DNA of 64,000 nt from Uranotaenia lowii (lineage: Eukaryota; Arthropoda; Insecta; Diptera; Culicidae). Location of the stretch: positions 355,016,591 to 355,080,590 of the forward strand of contig NC_073693.1 of assembly GCF_029784155.1 (NCBI RefSeq). The letters run 5' to 3'. Each line of letters starts with the position of its first letter. The first letter of the stretch is position 1. The notes under the pieces were generated by a model. It searched no databases, had not been told where the DNA came from, and was given only the letters and a program-made list of their open reading frames with translations. Below are positions 22,306 to 33,984 of this stretch, piece after piece. A program made the position numbers and the translations under genes.

Positions 22306-22949
22306 ACCGAGAACAGACGTACAAGCTAGCCCACGAAACTTGTGTAAAAATCCCAACACCCTTTTTGAACTAATTTTTTTTTGGCTGGGCCACCAGATGT
22401 TTCCAAATACACCAAAGAGAACTGTCGAAACAAAGCTAAGAAAAAATGACAAAGTTTAAGTCAGTTTTCTATAGATCGTATGAGCTGCTTGGCATGCTTC
22501 AAGATTATCGCTGTTGAAGTTTCGTAATACGATCATCATGTTGCATGAAAAAAAAAGTAAAAGTTATTATCTTTTTCATTCCAATTTGTAAGAAATACAA
22601 AGTTTTAAACAGCTGGATGCCCAGTTTAGCCCGATTTTATCGTAGAAATTGCGTGTTTTATTTTTCATATTGGGTAGCATTTCCTAACTGGGATAGCATT
22701 TCTTCAAATCGATCGATGCGCATTCTGGAATCGACATTGGTAGGTACTGTTGGAAAAATTATCCAGAAAACGAAATCGAGTGTCCAGTCAGTGTGGTCAG
22801 TGCTTTAAAGTTGATTGGTAACTTTTGAATGGCGCAACAGATGGCACTGTTTGTAGTCATTTTCTAACGTATTTTTTTGGTGAAAGCATTTGAGTTTTAC
22901 ACACTTTTTTGACGATTTTTTGTTCGAGCTTGTACGTCTGTTCTCTGTG
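22306..22949. mobile_element. hAT-like MITE with perfect 8-bp target duplication
   Basis: The ends are inverted copies: GAGAACAGACGTACAAGCT starts at 22309 and its complement AGCTTGTACGTCTGTTCTC ends near 22945. ATGAAACC stands immediately outside both ends (22298-22305 and 22950-22957). Terminal inverted repeats of about 20 bp with an 8-bp duplication fit hAT (also P) elements. The 644-bp interior encodes no transposase: the frame at 22545-22808 resembles nothing known to me. It would be mobilised in trans. Confidence 0.85.
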
Positions 22950-22957
22950 ATGAAACC

Positions 22958-23258
22958 GTCATAAATTAGTATCGGAGCGCTAATTCCTGAATGTATAAAA
23001 TATTCATAATATGGACGGGCAGAAAATTTATTTATTTATTTCCGTTTATTTTCAAAACAAATGCATTTATTTGAATCGAGGATATTCATACATGTGATTC
23101 CGATTTTTGTACGAGGTCTAATTCTAGAGTGTTCTGTGTTTACTTAAAAAATTAATAGCGCTCTTACAATGACTTGATAGATCATTTATCTGGAGCGGAA
23201 TGTCTAGTACAAACAGTGGGTCTGAGTAAACCACTTATTTGATTGGAATGAAAAATCA
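22958..23258. other. AT-rich spacer
   Basis: Nothing recognised beyond simple TTTATTTATTT words near 23030. Confidence 0.5.
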
Positions 23259-23313
23259 AAGCAATCGAAAGATTCCTTTTAATTCAACCACGGTAGGAAT
23301 CTTTCGATTGCTT
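23259..23313. repeat. Perfect 19-bp hairpin
   Basis: AAGCAATCGAAAGATTCCT at 23259-23277 is exactly reverse-complementary to 23295-23313, with a 17-base loop. A 55-nt perfect hairpin in AT-rich DNA may be a foldback remnant or a small RNA hairpin. TTCAACCA flanks the right arm on both sides (23284 and 23331). Confidence 0.8.
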
Positions 23314-24094
23314 AGATTCAGTTGAATCATTCAACCAAGTAGGCTCACAACACAATAGGGTGAAGAATTCAAGCTTTATCAACTTTGCGAACATTAGAAG
23401 AATTCAAAATGAAAATAAAATGACACGATTCGAAAATATGGAAGGGAGTGTAAAAGAAGACTCTTGAAAATGTTAGAAGTAGCTCCCCATGGCTATCTGC
23501 CATTCAGGATTTTTTAATGTGTAAGAAGTGCAAATAATGCACTTTTTTCTCTGTATTCCTCAGTGGGGTGAAGACATTTTTTGGTTATTCAATTTCTGAA
23601 CAGTTTAGGCCAGTTAAAATAATGCGAAAATAGTTTGGGGCAAAACTTAAGGTAGAAGGAAAAGCATAGTTTATAGAAAAAAAACTCAAGTTTACCATTC
23701 GTTCGGAAAGCACAATCAGAATTGAAAGGCAACAAATTACAACTGAAGCCGATATTTGAAACAAACAAACCACTCGTTCGCAAAATGAAAAATGAAGTGT
23801 AATAATTTAGATTCACTGCTTGAGGGAAAACATGATGCCCTGAACAGCCTGAGAAGTATGCCGTTCGACTATCAAACCTCCATCTTATGCTTTTTTTTAA
23901 CAAAAGTCTTTGGCGGTATGTCGCATTTTAAAAGAAATATTATTGACAGAAATGCACACAATGAGGTGGAATCCACGCTTACAAAATGGTTTGTGAAAGT
24001 TCGGAAAAACTCAAGTATGTATGTGATTACATATTCTCAGTTTAAAATTTGGTATCCAGAACATTTTGGTTCTTTTTTTTCTGCGTTTTTGTGT
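23314..24094. other. Non-coding stretch
   Basis: The frame at 23792-24118 (108 residues, plus) has no recognised motif. It runs into the polypurine run at 24095, so it could be the end of a retroelement reading frame, but this is not supported by any domain. Confidence 0.4.
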
Positions 24095-25504
24095 AGGGGG
24101 GAGATGTGTAGCCGATAAGAGAAAATTTGTGCGATTTCGTCTGTAGAATTTTTTGTAAAACTTATTATTTTCATTGAAATTCAAGTGACACTAATTGAAG
24201 TCCACCATCCGACGGAACTAGAATAAGAGTACAAGGTGCCGGAAAACGTTCGAGGTGAAATTATCAGGGGTGTTAAAAGTATTATGGTTTTGGAATATCA
24301 TCCGCAAGGCAAAATATCTGACAAATCCCCGAATATTTGTGTTTTACCTGTGAAAATAGTGAAAGTGAAAATAGTGTTGGGGAAGTTGGGAATTGTTGGA
24401 AATACTTCTATCCGGGTTTCTTGTGTCCCCATTACTGTCTCATCCGTTCTCCCAATCTGCTTGCAGAACGGAACAAAAATCAAATGTTTGCCCCAGCGCT
24501 CAACCATACAGGAAATAAAGCTAAGTGATATGTTTTTCCATTAATTATCATATTCAAATTTTTTCAAACTATTACTATAACTATAAACTATAACTAAGTA
24601 TTTCAATGAAATCAGGAAATACGTTTGAATCCGTTTGCTGAACAAAACATTTGAAGAAAAATTGAAAAAAATACTACAGAATCTGCTCTTGCGCTATGTT
24701 AGTATTCTCATTCATTTTTTGCAATCAGGCGTGGAGAAGTCAAGGCTTGCTGAACAATAATTTTTTATGATGAAAGGGAAGGATATAAAGTTTTAGAAAT
24801 TAAATGTTTGCCTAATAATTTATTCAATTTTTTTGGTAAGACAATTGAATCCGATAATTTGTTTCATCTTAGTTAGTTTAATTGATGTCAAAACTAGTTT
24901 CTAAGGAGTAAAAAGTAAATTTATTCAACAAAAGGTATGTGTACGAGAATGATGTTTTTTAATTCATAAAATCTTTTGAAAAGATAACTTTTTTTTCAAA
25001 GGATTTTATGGAGATTTTAATAACATTTTTTTTTCTGTTTTATCAATGTTTCTTTTCAAGAGCGAGTAAAGGCGCTATATCCAAGGTCAATGACCAGAGA
25101 TAAGGTACAAAGAAATTCAAAATTTTACATCATAACTTTAATAAGTTTAAGCTTTTGAAACAAACAGATAAAAATCAAATTCCGCCAAAAATTTTGAATT
25201 TCTGTGTGAAATAACCTTATTTCCATCCATTTGAGGAGCAATAACCAAGGACCGGAATCCAGGAGCTAACTTCTTTTAGCAAATAAGCTCCCAACGTAAA
25301 ATAAAATATCTAATCATGGAAACGTATGGTACTGTTGTCCACGTTTCTTCCTCCCTGTGATCCAGTTGTCTCTGCGTCTAATACTGCACAGTGGGCCCGG
25401 CCGAGTAAAGATGGGCAGTAAATGTACTTTTACTACTCACCGGGATGCTGACAAGATCTGGCTGTGTATGTATCATAAGCAGGGGGGAGATGTGTAGCCG
25501 ATAA
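24095..25504 (+). mobile_element. Possible LTR-retrotransposon piece bounded by two PPT/LTR-start motifs
   Basis: A 24-base direct repeat occurs at 24095-24118 and 25481-25504. It has a purine run (AGGGGGGAGA) followed by TGTGTAGCCGATAA. A polypurine tract joined to a 5'-TG is the standard junction between the internal part and the 3' LTR of an LTR retrotransposon. The 1.36 kb between holds the second copy of the 1,268-bp repeat and no gag or pol domain. The sequences after the two TG starts diverge quickly, so they are not simply the two LTRs of one young element. Confidence 0.45.
24214..25481 (+). repeat. Long direct repeat, copy 2 (1,268 bp)
   Basis: Same sequence and orientation as 2837-4104. 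Here the left context is resolved and continues for about 120 bases back to the LTR-like TG at 24105, while in copy 1 that part falls in the gap. The right end continues into the purine run at 25481 instead of the satellite. Confidence 0.9.
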
Positions 25505-25745
25505 TTGCTAGTGCGACCATCTCTCGGTCATTCCGAGTCGATGCTTTCTCTCTCTCTCGTCCTCACCACGCACATACACACGACGGCTGAGCTACCGTGC
25601 CGTGAGCGGACGTTAGTTGGCTAGCTATATTCGTTGAGATAAGACGCGTGTGTGAAGCCTACGTTCCAAAATCTCGACGTGTTTGTTGTTAGCGAGGAAA
25701 TGGTTATCGTCTGCGTGTGTGTTGAAAAAGTGTTTCGCTTTACTT
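25491..25745 (+). mobile_element. LTR-like segment after a polypurine tract
   Basis: Begins TGTGTAGCCGATAATTGC directly after AGGGGGGAGA. It is GC-richer than its flanks and contains a CTCTCTCTC run and many CG words, in the manner of insect LTR promoters. The 3' end is not defined, because a Jockey-like fragment begins by about 25765. A solo or truncated LTR is a reasonable but unproven reading. Confidence 0.4.
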
Positions 25746-25764
25746 GTAATGCTCCTTGTAATTG

Positions 25765-26755
25765 TATTTTCAATCGGTCCTTACAACAACATCAGTTTCC
25801 TGCCACCTGGAAAAGATTCTTCATGACCCCAATCTTCAAAAAGGGTGATACGCAAGAGGTGCGTAATTATCGAGGTGTCACATCACTAGCTGCCTGCTCG
25901 AAGGTCTTAGAGAAAATTGTCAACGATGTAATGTTTTCAGCCCGCCGGGACTGGATTTCAAACAATCAACACTGGTTTTTTTCCGAAACTTTCGGTTACG
26001 TCAAACCTGCCAGATTTCATTCCGACTTCAGGAATACCACAAGGAAGTAATTTGGGCCCTTTATTGTTCACCCTGTTCTGCCATGATATCAGCATGCTGC
26101 TTTTTGAATGCGGAGTACCCATGTACGCGGACGATTTGAAATTTTGTTTTGATCGTTAACAGTTTAGCAGATTGTCAGATAATACAGCGATTCCACGGTG
26201 TGCTGTCAACCTACGGGCCTTGAGCGTTTCTGAGTGCTGTATCATAACATTTGTGTTGTGTTGATCAAATAAAGGACCTTGGCGTAGTTTTGAATAGTCA
26301 AATGACATTTAAGCGTCGCTTCTGCTACACTTGGAAACGCTGGGATTTGTCACATATAAGCAACGTCTTTACTGAGTAAAGAATTTACAGATCCTGTTTG
26401 CCTACGAGCTCTGTATTGCTGCCTGGTTTCTTAAATATAGGAATCTGCAAATCTCATGTGGTGGCCATTTGAAACTACATGGGTAACACATTTTGAAGCG
26501 GTTCAACGAAAATTCGTTCGTGATGCTCTACGTGATCTTCCACAATCACTGTTTGTGGCGCAAATTCTCAGAAATTTAAATCGACTGTTCTTGGATACTC
26601 TTCCGCTGTAATATTTATGCCCATGGAAGAGCTCTGCGAAAACGTGACTGGCTTTCACTAGAATCGAAAAATACACGCTATGGCAGCAACAATTCCTTAC
26701 GTTCCGCAGAAATAAGCTTCTTACGCCATTATGCTCTCTTTGACTTATGACCATC
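25765..26755 (+). pseudogene. Jockey-type reverse transcriptase, nearly whole but frameshifted
   Basis: Readable in order on the plus strand: FNRSLQQHQFPATWKRFFMT, PIFKKGDTQEVRNYRGVTSL, ACSKVLEKIVNDVMF and NNQHWFF (to about 25985). Then comes SGIPQGSNLGPLLFTLF and, at about 26110-26155, VPMYADDLKF, the intact catalytic YADD. Next are IKDLGVVLNSQMTFKRR (about 26264) and EAVQRKFVRDALRDLPQSLF (about 26500-26557). A large part between the QHGF-like motif and the PQG motif, including motif A, is deleted near 25985-26020. Several frameshifts follow. It is a dead copy. Its upstream edge meets the LTR-like segment. Confidence 0.85.
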
Positions 26756-26839
26756 TGACATAAGTGACCAGTTAAGAAAAAACTAATAAGAAAACTCTGA
26801 ATGTATGTTTAGGTAGACCTGGATTTAAGTAAACCATTG

Positions 26840-27003
26840 AGACACTTACGTCAGATGGTCTTTTTTTACCGTCCAGATCGGAATCCAGCTTGTTGCCGTC
26901 GGAGTGAATCTTCTCCTGGATCCTGTTTAGGATCATTTTGCAGAGTACTTTGAGAGTTGTACAGATCATAGTTATGCCTCGCCAGTTACCGCATTCTAGC
27001 TTT
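26840..27003 (-). pseudogene. RTE-like reverse transcriptase fragment (N-terminal palm)
   Basis: Minus strand reads KLECGNWRGITM, then TTLKVLCKMILNRIQEKI, and after a frameshift QAGFRSGR (about 26871-26894). This is the standard NWRGI...KVL...ILNR...QAGFR order of RTE-like polymerases. It has the same orientation and probable family as the fragments at 20778-21365. Only about 55 codons remain. Confidence 0.75.
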
Positions 27004-27779
27004 TACCGCTTGTTAAAAATGCTAAAAAGTAATAAAAATTGTTGGGTGCCGAAAAAAATCATTAGACCTAAAATAATTGGGTGGTGTAAAGTTTGAAGAA
27101 ATCGGTTCAATAGTTCGTTAGATATAAAGTCAATAAAGCTAAATGGCTCAAAGTGTGTCACTTGGGTCACTCAGGGTCACTTCGAGCCACTGTCAGCAAA
27201 GAATTTTACCCGACACATCATGACACTGAACTGAACTGATCACATTTTTATGGATTAGTTTGTCTAATTCAAGGATTGCAGGATGAGGCATAAAATATTG
27301 GCCAGATAATCTATTAACCACTAGCTTGATGACGAGCCCTGAATGAATTCTAAAGAAAGACCTTGTTTCAGTTTTCACCGGGGAATTGCAATAAAGCGAG
27401 AATTCTTTGTATTTGGTATGGTTATGATTAACACGGTCGTCACGTTACGTCTCGTTGGATAACAGTATTTGTGTTAATCCGGTTCGAAGGACCATATGTT
27501 AGCTCGCAAGCAGCACGTGAGAGGTATCAAAATACAGTGGATTGAAAGAATGGAAGTTCGAAACCTTCGAATTTGATCGATCACTAAATAAGTAAAAAAT
27601 CTTCATTTCAAATTTACAAAACCAAAAATTATTATAACAAATCTGTATGCAAGTACCTACACTTCTGCAGCTATTAACATTTTCTCCGGCAACGCTGCCT
27701 CCCAAACGTTTGCTTAGATTGTTAATTAAATAGTAGCCGAGCAAAGTGAAGATCTACATACCTACTAATCAGCGAGTAA
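27004..27779. other. Non-coding stretch
   Basis: AT-rich with no recognised gene or repeat. GGTCACT occurs several times near 27160-27190. Confidence 0.5.
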
Positions 27780-29130
27780 GTGCGATCTACTGTTAAGAGA
27801 TTGGGTGAGAGCATACGGCCTCCGCTCTCTTCCACTCTCTCACACTGCACTTTTCTTTCTCTCGTCGTTTCCGTGCTCAGTCAGTCTCGTATGTAAACCA
27901 TAAACAATCACGGTCGTTTCGTTGGTTGGTCACCTCTATAGCAAAGACGGGGTAGGGTGCGTTGGAATACATGCGGGAACCCCACAGTCCGCTTAAACCG
28001 ATGCGAGATCGTGAGGATTTAAATTTAGATTTCACATGCACCCTCTGCCGGAGCCGGAGATTCTGTGTGCCTACCGATCTTCGGCTCTTGGTGTCGAATC
28101 GAGTCAACCATATGGACGGGCAGCCAACCCCTAAAGGCTAAGCGCGAGCTGTCGGTAATGAGCCGCTTGCTCACTCGCTAGCTGCATAATCGGATGCGGA
28201 CACGAAGGTGCAGGCAGACAGCAGAACGTGATCGCGAAACTCACACACGATCTCGCTGGTTGTGGTATGGAGACCTACATTCGAGATGCACAGTGCATGC
28301 AACATGCAACTGCTATCACACATTAAGGAAAGACAACAAGAAGAGCGCCTGAGGGTAAAGAGAGAAAGAGAACAAGCACGACACCGAGATGAGTAAATCG
28401 GATTAGTTAATTACTTAATTGGGATCAATTCGATGTCATCGATTGCCAGTTGCCGTCGCCGCCATTCTCGCGGGGCGCTTTTTCCGGATCTTGGGTGAAT
28501 TCGGACAAGAAGTGGTTGGGATGTTGGGAAAAAGGCAGGAACTAGTGCGAATATCGTTGGATCTGTTGGTATCCAATTGTTGTTGCGTTGCGATTGAGAG
28601 CATCCAGAGCAGCTTTAGTTGAAAAGACACATGCTTCGAAGGGAGGCAGCGGAATTTGGGGGTTGGGGTCGATGATTGTGAATGAGTGTGAAAAACATGG
28701 CCAAATTCTAGTATCGACGTCAAATCGCATAAATCATAAATGTGTGAGCAGCGCAGCACATTGCACAGCCAATAAACAATTTTATGGAACGTGCTCCCGC
28801 ATATAGGGGAGAGGGGTTTCCGGGGTTGTGAATAGGAATTTTGGAATGATTAATCACTTGTTTTTGAGTGATAGGGGAGCAATTTGTGTCCATCATCGAT
28901 TTGTTTCGCTGCTGCTGTTGTTGGGTCCAGGCGAATGAATACATACGTGCTCCTCTTTCATAGATGAATGAATGCATCAGTTTGATGAATTCCAATCGTC
29001 AAGATATGGATTTCGATAGCTAAGCCTTCTGTTGTTCGCAGTTTCGCATTCAATTGATGGATTTTTTGCCGTTTCACAAATTCTGCTTCAACTGGTACAG
29101 GTGCCATAAACAACATGATTGAATTGTTTA
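27780..29130. other. Large GC-richer island, possible regulatory or untranslated exon sequence
   Basis: Composition rises strongly, with CTCTCTTCC runs near 27830-27860 and many CG words to about 28420. No frame here shows a known domain: those at 28419 and 28436 are short shadows of each other. Initiator-like TCAGTC words occur at 27877-27888 but without well-spaced core elements. An enhancer or promoter region is possible. Confidence 0.35.
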
Positions 29131-29217
29131 CTTTTACCCGAATATGGAGACTGATCATTTCACATCATATTTTAAAAAAACATCATGTTACTCAATTGTA
29201 TTTCCTACAATCATTTA

Positions 29218-29252
29218 ATTCTGATTTTCTTTCTTCTTCCAGGTAAGCATTT
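29218..29252 (+). promoter_or_regulatory. Candidate recursive splice site, plus strand
   Basis: TTTTCTTTCTTCTTCCAG is followed at once by GTAAGCATTTT. The AG/GT junction is between 29242 and 29243. The pyrimidine tract is almost uninterrupted, which is stronger than chance AT-rich sequence. It has the same zero-exon layout as the minus-strand sites near 8720 and 57082, but on the other strand. Confidence 0.5.
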
Positions 29253-31365
29253 TACCAACGCAGCATTATAAGCAACATAGAAAGTGAGTAGCATTTTAGG
29301 AGTCATTGAAAAATAAAATTTCATTAAATTGAAAAAAGATCGTAATGGAAATTTTGAAAATACAACCATGACTAAAGTATGTAAACATGAATCGAAAAAA
29401 GAAGTTTATTCCTCGCCACGTCACGTGATGGATGAGGGAATATGTCTAACAGTTGGTAATTAACTTTTAGATTAAAATTACTTAAATATGTTTTGAATAC
29501 TTGTTTTCTAATAAAAAATCAAAAATGATACATTTTCACCTAGTTTACTTTTTGACTCTGAAACATTTTCTACTGGATTGCGTTAGGCGTAAAACGCATT
29601 ATCAATGTTTGAAAAATTTTCCAGTTTAAAAATTTAAATGTCAAAAAGTATAGACTGCGATGAGTTGTTACTTAAACTATCCTAATTAAAATCTACAAAA
29701 CGAAACCGATACAATATTTCGACTGATAGGAAAATAAATCGAAATGTATTTCGATAAGAAAACTAAGTATTTGGCAGTAAGTAAATCCTATTATTTGCTT
29801 TTCCTAACATTTGATATGATAACACAAGGGAACAGCATTTTTGTACCTATGCTCAAATAACATAATTTGACGAAAAATCCATTGTTAATTAGAATGTTTT
29901 GTCAAATTTGGTCTATAATAGGGTTACCATTTCCTGGAACATCGAAACGAGTACAATTCAAAAGTTTAGGAGAATCCAGTATTAAACAACTGTCAATGTG
30001 ACTGACATGACAATGGTGATTTTTTTAAGACACTTTCATCATATTAAAAATGTTCAATTACAGTTTTTGACCACGTTCTTGTTATTGAAAAGTTAAAGGT
30101 TCAATTTGGTTGGATTATTCGGAGGTAAAGATAAAAGTTTTGGATTTTATTCTGAAAAACATCCGCTTCTTTTTCGCTAGACCATTGTTTCTGATTCATG
30201 CGCTTTCGATTTGTGAAACAATTTGCTTTAGAACATATTGGCTACTGTTTGAGCACGAATTGCATATTCAAATGTGCTGATTTCCTGATGTCTGAAAGAA
30301 GCATTTCCTAAAATTGTATAGATAAGTATAAAAGTTTTTATATTTTATTCATAGAAAAGTCTAGCCATTCTATTATTAAACTTGTTTTTAACGAAAAATC
30401 CCGACTTTAATTGATTCGTGATCCCCTCTATTTTTATCCATAGTTTGGAAAATTTAACAAAGGAAGCAAAACTGAAGTATGGACACAGATGAAGGATCGA
30501 GCATTTAATGCATTAACAGTTGGATTTCTATCCAAATTCTTGCACATATGAGAACACAAACTTGTCTTTCAACAAATAAGAGTACTTACGTAAAATTTCA
30601 CAAAAAGAAGAGAACACCCATTTCTTGATCGAAAAAAGTACATGAACTCTTAAAAGAGTATATATGGTATCCCTAGTCTATAACCTCTAGTTTTGCTGAT
30701 ATGAAGTTTATAAGTTTTACATTTAGTTAATTTCAGGTTAATTAATCAATTTGTAATCCTCAATTTATTCAAGGATTCAGATTCAGCCTTGATTTTCTAG
30801 TTTCAGTAAAGACCTTTAAAAAATTAAATTATATGATTTTCAGAAATTTGTATAGACCATTTAACCACAACTTTTACATCCCTAAGCAATCCTTGAGTAC
30901 TGAGTAATGTAGAGAGTACCAAATCTTAAGTTTTTCTTTTTCAAATTCCGTGAAGCATTTTAACAATTGATTGAGTAGATAGAAGTTCATTAAGAAATGA
31001 CAAGTTTACATGTTCCGGAATCGATTAAAACAGTAGCTTATCATATCCGGATTTTTTTAGTTGTAGCTTACAAGACAAAAAATATAACTGGATGCCTACC
31101 TCTCTTCTGAATTTGTATTATCGTTTCATTAGATTTCATGTATGAATAATGCACATTCTTCAGAAGAGATGTCTGTAAAAGAAAATGTTCCGCTTGTTAA
31201 GAAATCCGTTTATGAAAATCAGTTTTTAACCTTCTAGTGTTGCCGTGAGGCAGAATTTAACTTCATATAAAATTTGAATATCAGCACTTCAAGAAAAAAT
31301 GGGTTCTTCATATCCGAACTGCTAAGAACTGTCCTCGAAGTAAATGCAACACTAAGTAGGATAGG
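29253..31365. other. AT-rich non-coding stretch
   Basis: No gene, long repeat or paired inverted end was found over 2.1 kb. Confidence 0.6.
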
Positions 31366-31373
31366 ATATAGAC

Positions 31374-31842
31374 TAAGGTTGCCAGTTTGCCCGGTTTCAT
31401 CCGGATTTCCCCGGATTTTTATACAAAAGTTGAGAACAGTTGCCCGGATTTTACTGAAAAATGCCCGTATTTTGTCCGTATTTTTTCCCGTTTTCTGACA
31501 AATCAAACAAAAAAAAATTGTGGTGTAATTTTTTTACTTACATGTATGCCTTGAAAACGAAATCTTTTGAAAATCATTTGATAAAATTATCATGAAAGGA
31601 TTTTGGAAGTCTTAAATACGATATAAGATCTGTCAAAAAGTTTCGTTGAAGAAAAAAATTTCAATTTTTTTTTTCTTGATTTTTGTTGGGAAAATTTCTG
31701 GGTTTTGCCAAAATTTTCCCGGATATTGCCGGATTTTTGGTCGTTAATTTTGAAATCAAATGCCCGGATTTCGCTAGGTTTTTATATGAAATTTCCCGTT
31801 GTCTGGCCCGGATATGAGCTAAAAAAAATTATGGCAACCTTA
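31374..31842. mobile_element. MITE with TAAGGTTGCCA ends and 8-bp target duplication
   Basis: The ends TAAGGTTGCCA (31374-31384) and TGGCAACCTTA (31832-31842) are perfect inverted repeats. ATATAGAC flanks both sides (31366-31373 and 31843-31850). The 469-bp interior carries many CCCGGATT words and no transposase. An 8-bp duplication and a GGTTGCCA end suggest a hAT-type non-autonomous element. The overlapping short frames on both strands are not genes. Confidence 0.9.
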
Positions 31843-31850
31843 ATATAGAC

Positions 31851-33164
31851 ACTTGATTTTTGAGTGAGGTGACTTGCAATGTTATATGAATTGTTCTAAA
31901 ATAATGTGCTAAATGAGGCAAAACAACCATATTTTCTTAGCTTGCAAAATTAGAACAAACATACTTCAAGTTATTAATCTTTAGTTGGAAAAATTTCAAA
32001 TACGACACCAAAATCATTTTACAGCACATTCGAATGTTTCAAACACAAAAAAGTATTATGAAAATGTTTACTCTAATTTGTCAATTAAACCGCTGCAAAA
32101 GGATCTAAGTAATCCACAGGTCTGTCAAGACGAAGAAAATTTTGCTCTTGGTGAAATTTTTTAAAGTAGTCCCGAAAAATAGTTTTTTCTTGAGTTTTGG
32201 TGAAGTTGATTGCTATTACGGAGAGTTCAGTCGGATTTGATGTGGTGTGGCCGAGGTGATATTCTCAACCCAAATTTTTCGACGTTTTGGCTTTAGTTAT
32301 AAAAATGGACCCAATTTCAAATAGTTCCTTTCGGAGTACCTAAATAGTTAGGCCCCATAGACCTCTGGATTAAATATTTACGAATAGTACATTTTTTGGA
32401 CCTTGATTCAAAGCCAAGTACCTTTTTTTTAGTTTTTTCTTACATTTTAAGATAGTATTTTATGATGAACTGCACTCGATTCTTCTTATAAACGATTATT
32501 GTTTTGCCTATTCTTAAGCTTTATTTTTTGATAACATGAGAAGATGCTAAGAATTTTATGAAAAAAGTTATAATAGTTTCAAAATGAAAAATCAAACACC
32601 AATTAAAAGTATTAAAAACTGGCAGGTTTTTTGTCTGTTAGTGTTTTCAATAATATTCATCCTACTGTTTAATTGCTTTCAAATTGGCAGTCAAAAACTT
32701 TTTTTTTTCTTTTTTATAGGAATTTAACAAAGTCAAAAACTATAAATTCAGGAAATAAATCATTTTTTTGTATAACATCAAATATCTTTTCTGGGGTACA
32801 TCTTAGATATGTTGTTTGTTCCCATGAAATGTACTGCAAGAATCAAAGAATATTCATCATCCAAAGTTTTATTTTTAACTTTCGGTACATCAATGGTGAT
32901 GTTTGTAAGAAAAATTCTTTTTTCCCATACAAAATTAAAACTCGTTGCACTTATTCAATGCTATATGAATCGATTCCAACATTTTTTTTTTGCTATTTTA
33001 GGCAGTAAAAACTAACAAAAAAAGTTTAAAAAAAGGTGTAAAACTTTCAAAATGTAAAATTTTCATACAAAGCTTGCAGCGGTGCCCATGCTAATACATT
33101 TAAACTGAATATGTCCAGAAAATACATCAAAAATAGATTTCAGTTAAAGAGCAAAAAAAATCTT
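31851..33164. other. AT-rich non-coding stretch
   Basis: The frame at 32673-33008 is phenylalanine-rich by composition and unconvincing. Nothing else is visible. Confidence 0.55.
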
Positions 33165-33770
33165 GTATCTAAACTATATACATAAAAATGGATTTCTGTC
33201 TATCTTTCTGTTTCCTATAGACTCAGAAACTGCTGAACCGATTTGAGTGAAACTTTGCAGAGTGGGATATTGGAGTCCGGAAAAGGTTTGAGGTCCTATT
33301 ATGGTTTGAGACCCTTCTCTCAGGTCTCCCTTCCTGAGAGGCCTTCCAAACAAAAAAAAAATGTTTACCTAACTTGAGACCCGATGGTACCAAATTTGAC
33401 ATGGTAGGGTATTTGGGTACGGAAAATATTTCTATGATTATTTCAGATCCCTCGTCTTTCCAAGCAAACCGAACCAAATTTGGCATGGGTGAGTATTTGA
33501 ATTCTTGAAATATTTCTATGATTATTTGAGACTTCTGCCTTCTACCATTGGGAAGATAGGAAGGGAGTAGTGGGCTTTCCATATTATTGTTATTGCATAC
33601 CTAGAGAAGCAAATGGATCCCAATTTCGCATGACAGGGTATTTGCAATGCAATTCCGTTGGCATAACTTTACAAATTATCAACCAATGGAACCAAATTTG
33701 ATATGAAAATGTTTTTGGGTACAAAAAAGGGTATAATTTAAAGCTAATCACATTTTGATACTGTTGAGAT
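33165..33770. repeat. Decayed dispersed repeat with internal repeated blocks
   Basis: Starts near ATGGATTTCTGTCTATC followed by ACTCAGAAACTGCTGAACCG, a kind of sequence that recurs in insect mobile repeats. Inside, a block like GGTACCAAATTTGACATGG returns at about 33386, 33471, 33614 and 33688, with ATATTTCTATGATTATTT following the first two. Helitron-related or other non-autonomous origin is possible. No Helitron end was identified. Confidence 0.5.
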
Positions 33771-33984
33771 TTGTCCAATCGAAGCAATAACAAAATACAC
33801 ATAATTAAAAAACAGTTAGATATGTAACCATAGGGATGATTTCACTTTAAATAGGATGTTAAGATAGAAAATAAAGTATTCCAAGTTCTACCACCAACTA
33901 GAACAGATATTTCCTTTTCATTGTCTGGGTTCTGCACAACAGATACATTGAAAGGTTCCAAAGATTCGTTACAAATTAATTGGA

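Noticed and set aside
24236..24544. A 102-residue conserved protein present in both copies of the long repeat
   Set aside because: Identity comes from the recent duplication itself and not from selection; overlapping frames on both strands are equally preserved.
27877..27925. Core promoter with initiator TCAGTC and a downstream element
   Set aside because: The GGTCGT word is not at the required distance from either initiator-like A.
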